Under the pieces are notes generated by a model that did no database searches, was not told the DNA's origin, and was given only the letters and a program-made list of their open reading frames with translations. Shown piece after piece: positions 17,551-20,000 of a stretch of 20,000 nucleotides of DNA. Position 1 is the stretch's first letter; each line of letters begins with the position of its first letter. The translations under genes were made by a program, and so were the position numbers. The stretch comes from Halisarca cf. caerulea (Eukaryota; Porifera; Demospongiae; Chondrillida; Halisarcidae): NCBI GenBank assembly GCA_963170055.1, contig CAUJGJ010000313.1:7524979-7544978 (forward strand), read 5' to 3'.

Positions 17551-17875
17551 CACAGAATTTGACCACAAATGACCACAAAGTATGAAAGATAAGACATCAG
17601 AAGGAAAATTAATGGTTGCCAGGGTGATGTAACCTCTGGCAGATAACAGGCAGGAAGGGAATATGTAAGGCAAAGCTCTCTAGCATGATGTGCCCTTCCT
17701 GTGCTGAGAAATCTGATACCGCTAACACGGAATGCACAAAGAGAAGTACTGTTAGCTCAATAATGTTGGCGTTTGTCGGTGAAGGTGTACCCCACACTGT
17801 GACGTATGTATTCAAGGAACAATCAACGATTAGGAAAGAAGCCATACAGAGCCACGGTTCTTTCCCATACAATGC
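17551..17875. other. Mixed sequence with opposing ORFs, no gene called
   Basis: Both strands are open here: plus from 17685 to 17939 (84 codons) and minus from 17902 to 17609 (97 codons). Neither has a domain or clear splice sites, and both run into the degenerate repeat that follows. A transposon fragment is possible. Confidence 0.3.
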
Positions 17876-18195
17876 ATCGCCGTGGCAACATAACAGTTGC
17901 ATCCGATCAGATGTAACACTAGATGCAATACAGCACTGATGACACTAATCCAACAAATATGAACACCAGACAGTCCCCGATCACAACAGTTGCACCCAAG
18001 CAGATGTAACGGAAGACGAAATCAGGCACAGATGATACTAATCTAACAAACATAACTAATTTAACACTAGAACATCCAATATACGATGCATTGTCATGGC
18101 AACATAACAGTTGCATCCCACTGGATGTAACTCTAGACAATATACAGCACAGATGATACTAATTCAACCAAAAAGAGCATCCGACTGTCCCCAAA
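17876..18195 (+). repeat. Degenerate tandem repeat, three copies of about 93-121 bp
   Basis: The word ACAGTTGCAYCC followed by GATGTAAC, CAGCACTGATGACACTAAT and CAACAAA recurs with landmark positions 17893, 17986 and 18107. The first and third copies also share GGCAACATAACAGTTGCATC and a terminal GACTGTCCCC/GACAGTCCCC. The copies are strongly diverged, so the duplication is old. The GGCAAC word, read in reverse as GTTGCC, resembles half an RFX X-box. Confidence 0.7.
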
Positions 18196-18290
18196 GAGTT
18201 GATTTGTCACATGAAAAAAAGCACAGCAGTTTACATACTAGTACGTATGTACAGTATATACACAAGTATGCATCTCGCATACATGTGCGT

Positions 18291-18970
18291 ACAGGTGCAC
18301 ACAGGTGCACACAGGTGTACACAGGTTCATACATGTGCACACAGGTGCACACAGGTGCATACATGTGTGTACAGGTGCACACCGGTGCATACAAGTGCAC
18401 ACAGGTGCACACAGGTGCATACAGGGGCATACAGGTGCATACAGATGCACACAGGTGCATACAGGTGCGTACAAGTGTGTACAGGTGTACACAGGTGCAT
18501 ACAGGTGCGTACAGGTGTACACAGGTGCGTACAGGTGTACACAGGTGCACACAGGTGCATACAGGTGCACACAGGTGCATACAGGTGCATACAGGTACAC
18601 ACAGGTGCATACAGGTGCATACAGGTGCACACAGGTGCATACAGGTGCGTACAAGTGTGTACAGGTGTACACAGGTGCATACAGGTGCGTACAGGTGTAC
18701 ACAGGTGCGTACAGGTGTACACAGGTGCACACAGGTGCATACAGGTGCACACAGGTGCATACAGGTGCATACAGGTGCACACAGGTGCATACAGGTGCAT
18801 ACAGGTACACACAGGTGCATACAGGTGCATACAGGTGCACACAGGTGCATACAGGTGCATACAGGTGCACACAGGTGCATACAGGTGCGTACAGGTGCAT
18901 ACAGGTGCACACATGTGCATACAAGTGCACACAGGTGTACACAGGGGCGTACAAGTGCATACAGGTGCAT
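18291..18970 (+). repeat. 10-bp satellite-like array, 68 units, E-box rich
   Basis: The unit is ACAGGTGCAT/C, repeated in strict 10-base register. I count 53 copies of CAGGTG among 68 units. A 180-base block (18421-18600) is followed by a nearly identical block (18601-18780), a higher-order duplication. The unit has no stop codon in any frame on either strand, so frames of 230-336 codons arise in all six frames. These Cys/His/Thr/Val-rich peptides are artefacts of the repeat. Confidence 0.97.
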
Positions 18971-18996
18971 ACATATCATGGAATCTCATCACAACG

Positions 18997-19073
18997 AATC
19001 CCAGGGGACACTTAAAATTATTCATCACATCATAAATTCACCACAGCCAGTTAAACTATCATGGTGGAGCATT
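18997..19073 (+). repeat. Dispersed repeat, copy 1
   Basis: It begins near CCCAGGGGACACTTAAAATT and ends ATGGTGGAGCATT. It matches 19480-19554 along its full length at roughly four of five positions, allowing small gaps. It is probably part of an old transposon family. Confidence 0.65.
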
Positions 19074-19479
19074 CACAAGGACACATGTACAGAGGTAGAA
19101 ATAGCATTTGACATTTGCTAGGACAAACGGCTGACCCAGTATTATATTGGTAGGACATTTTGAAGATTGGTCAGCCATTTCTGACCATCACAGATTATGT
19201 ACGTACACACGTACAAAGGAATATAATACAAAGGAATCTTTAGCACTGAACCTTGAGATTGGCACAACAAAAAAATGGCAGTCAACTGTGATAGCCAATA
19301 AAAGAGACTCAGCTCTCAGTTTTTAGTCAGCCAAATGGCTGACCCAACTCAATTTTGGTCAGCCATATTCATGTTTTGCTATGAAAATGGCAGATGGCAG
19401 GCAGCTATTTCTAGCTCTGCATGTACGTATTTGTTCACTATAAGCAGAGATTCACTATAAGAGTGTTCTTGAACTTGAA
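19074..19479. other. Repeat-derived region with GGTCAGCC / GGCTGACC words
   Basis: GGTCAGCCA or its reverse complement occurs at about 19128, 19170, 19328, 19338 and 19359, including a hairpin-capable GTCAGCCAAATGGCTGAC. TTCACTATAA occurs at about 19435 and 19451. The pattern suggests nested inverted-repeat element fragments. No gene was seen. Confidence 0.45.
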
Positions 19480-19554
19480 TTTCCCAGGGGACACTGAAAT
19501 TCTCATCGCATCAGAAATTCACTATAACCAGTTACACTTTCATAGTAGAACATT
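19480..19554 (+). repeat. Dispersed repeat, copy 2
   Basis: Counterpart of 18997-19073, in the same orientation about 483 bp downstream. It contains AAATTCACTATAACCAGTTA where copy 1 has AAATTCACCACAGCCAGTTA. Confidence 0.65.
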
Positions 19555-19931
19555 AAGTGGGTCACATGAATATGCAGAGATGCACACAGTGTGAGATTTC
19601 TTTACAGCAAGTTTCCATGTAAGTGTCTGGTTCCAACATACCATTGCAGGGTTTCTTCCAGGATAATGATCAAGAGGGGGCAATAGCAAAGTATAGTGAT
19701 GTAATGGGGGGTAGACGTGCATGTATATCCTGGTATGTGGAATTATAGCGGTCTATACTAGGGGGGTTGGGGTATGTTCTCCTAGGGAAGATTTTAGTTG
19801 TTAGGCCTCATAAGGTGGTATCTGAGGCCGTTTTAGGTTACTTGAAGTAGTTTCTGAATACAGTACAGAGATCAGTCTACTGCAATAGATGCATGTACTT
19901 ATGCTACAGCTATGATCAAGTACCCCCTGTA
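19555..19931. other. Right end, no gene seen
   Basis: Mixed sequence with G-runs (19705, 19762-19772). A 60-codon minus-strand ORF (19722-19540) overlaps the dispersed repeat and is not credible as a gene. Confidence 0.4.
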
Positions 19932-19953
19932 CCCCCCCCCCCCCCCCCCCCCC
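19932..19953 (+). repeat. Poly-C tract (22 C)
   Basis: Uninterrupted run of 22 cytosines followed by AAACAAACAAA. Its true length may be affected by assembly or sequencing error. Confidence 0.9.
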
Positions 19954-20000
19954 AAACAAACAAACCCTCCATTGAGTGATACTTGTACAGGGAGATTACA

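Noticed and set aside
17613..18104. GTTGCC words resembling RFX X-boxes
   Set aside because: Two of the three belong to the degenerate tandem repeat, the second half-sites are poor, and they lie downstream of the only nearby candidate gene.
18111..19121. Long overlapping ORFs in all six frames (up to 336 codons)
   Set aside because: They come from the 10-bp repeat, which has no stop in any frame on either strand. The Cys/His/Thr/Val-rich products differ by frame and none has a domain.

Overview
The window looks like eukaryotic, animal nuclear DNA. Two multi-exon genes encode ETS-family DNA-binding domains, a family known essentially from animals. They are joined by clean GT-AG introns in a setting full of (CA)n/(GT)n microsatellites, minisatellites and small inverted-repeat transposon remnants. 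Short introns in one gene and abundant small non-autonomous elements would suit a sponge or another early-branching marine invertebrate, but the sequence alone does not settle the lineage. I saw no bacterial operon, CRISPR array, rRNA or tRNA.

Layout. 1-2287 (+): ETS gene A, four visible exons, with the 5' end possibly off the left edge. 2288-8088: about 5.8 kb between the genes, holding a likely poly(A) signal, a small inverted-repeat element (about 3008-3180), long CA/GT tracts, a perfect 17-bp hairpin, a 258-bp transposon-like insertion with target duplication (7191-7448) and a 33-bp minisatellite (about 7509-7904). 8089-15137 (-): ETS gene B, three visible exons, with a 5.0 kb intron carrying two adjacent small TIR elements (9562-9798), several CA/GT tracts and a 48-bp minisatellite (13138-13607). 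Its 5' exon(s) were not found. 15207-20000: a back-to-back GT/CA tract, a 17-bp minisatellite, a possible small two-exon plus-strand gene (16684-17327), a degenerate ~100-bp tandem repeat, a 680-bp array of 10-bp units carrying the E-box hexamer CAGGTG, and dispersed repeats up to the right edge.

Genes A and B are tail-to-tail paralogues. Each has a 51-residue pre-ETS module ending exactly at a phase-1 intron, then an ETS exon starting x-P-E-L-W-S-F, then a shared extension after the ETS domain. Every confirmed junction is phase 1. Both proteins should be nuclear transcription factors recognising GGA-core sites, but gene B carries about eight extra residues just after its recognition helix. 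The minisatellites at 7.5, 13.1 and 15.8 kb and the TIR element at 9.63-9.80 kb share sequence words, so they probably descend from one dispersed element. I found nothing that amounts to a new multi-gene system. The best leads are the shared pre-ETS module, the ETS insertion, the repeat lineage and the E-box array.
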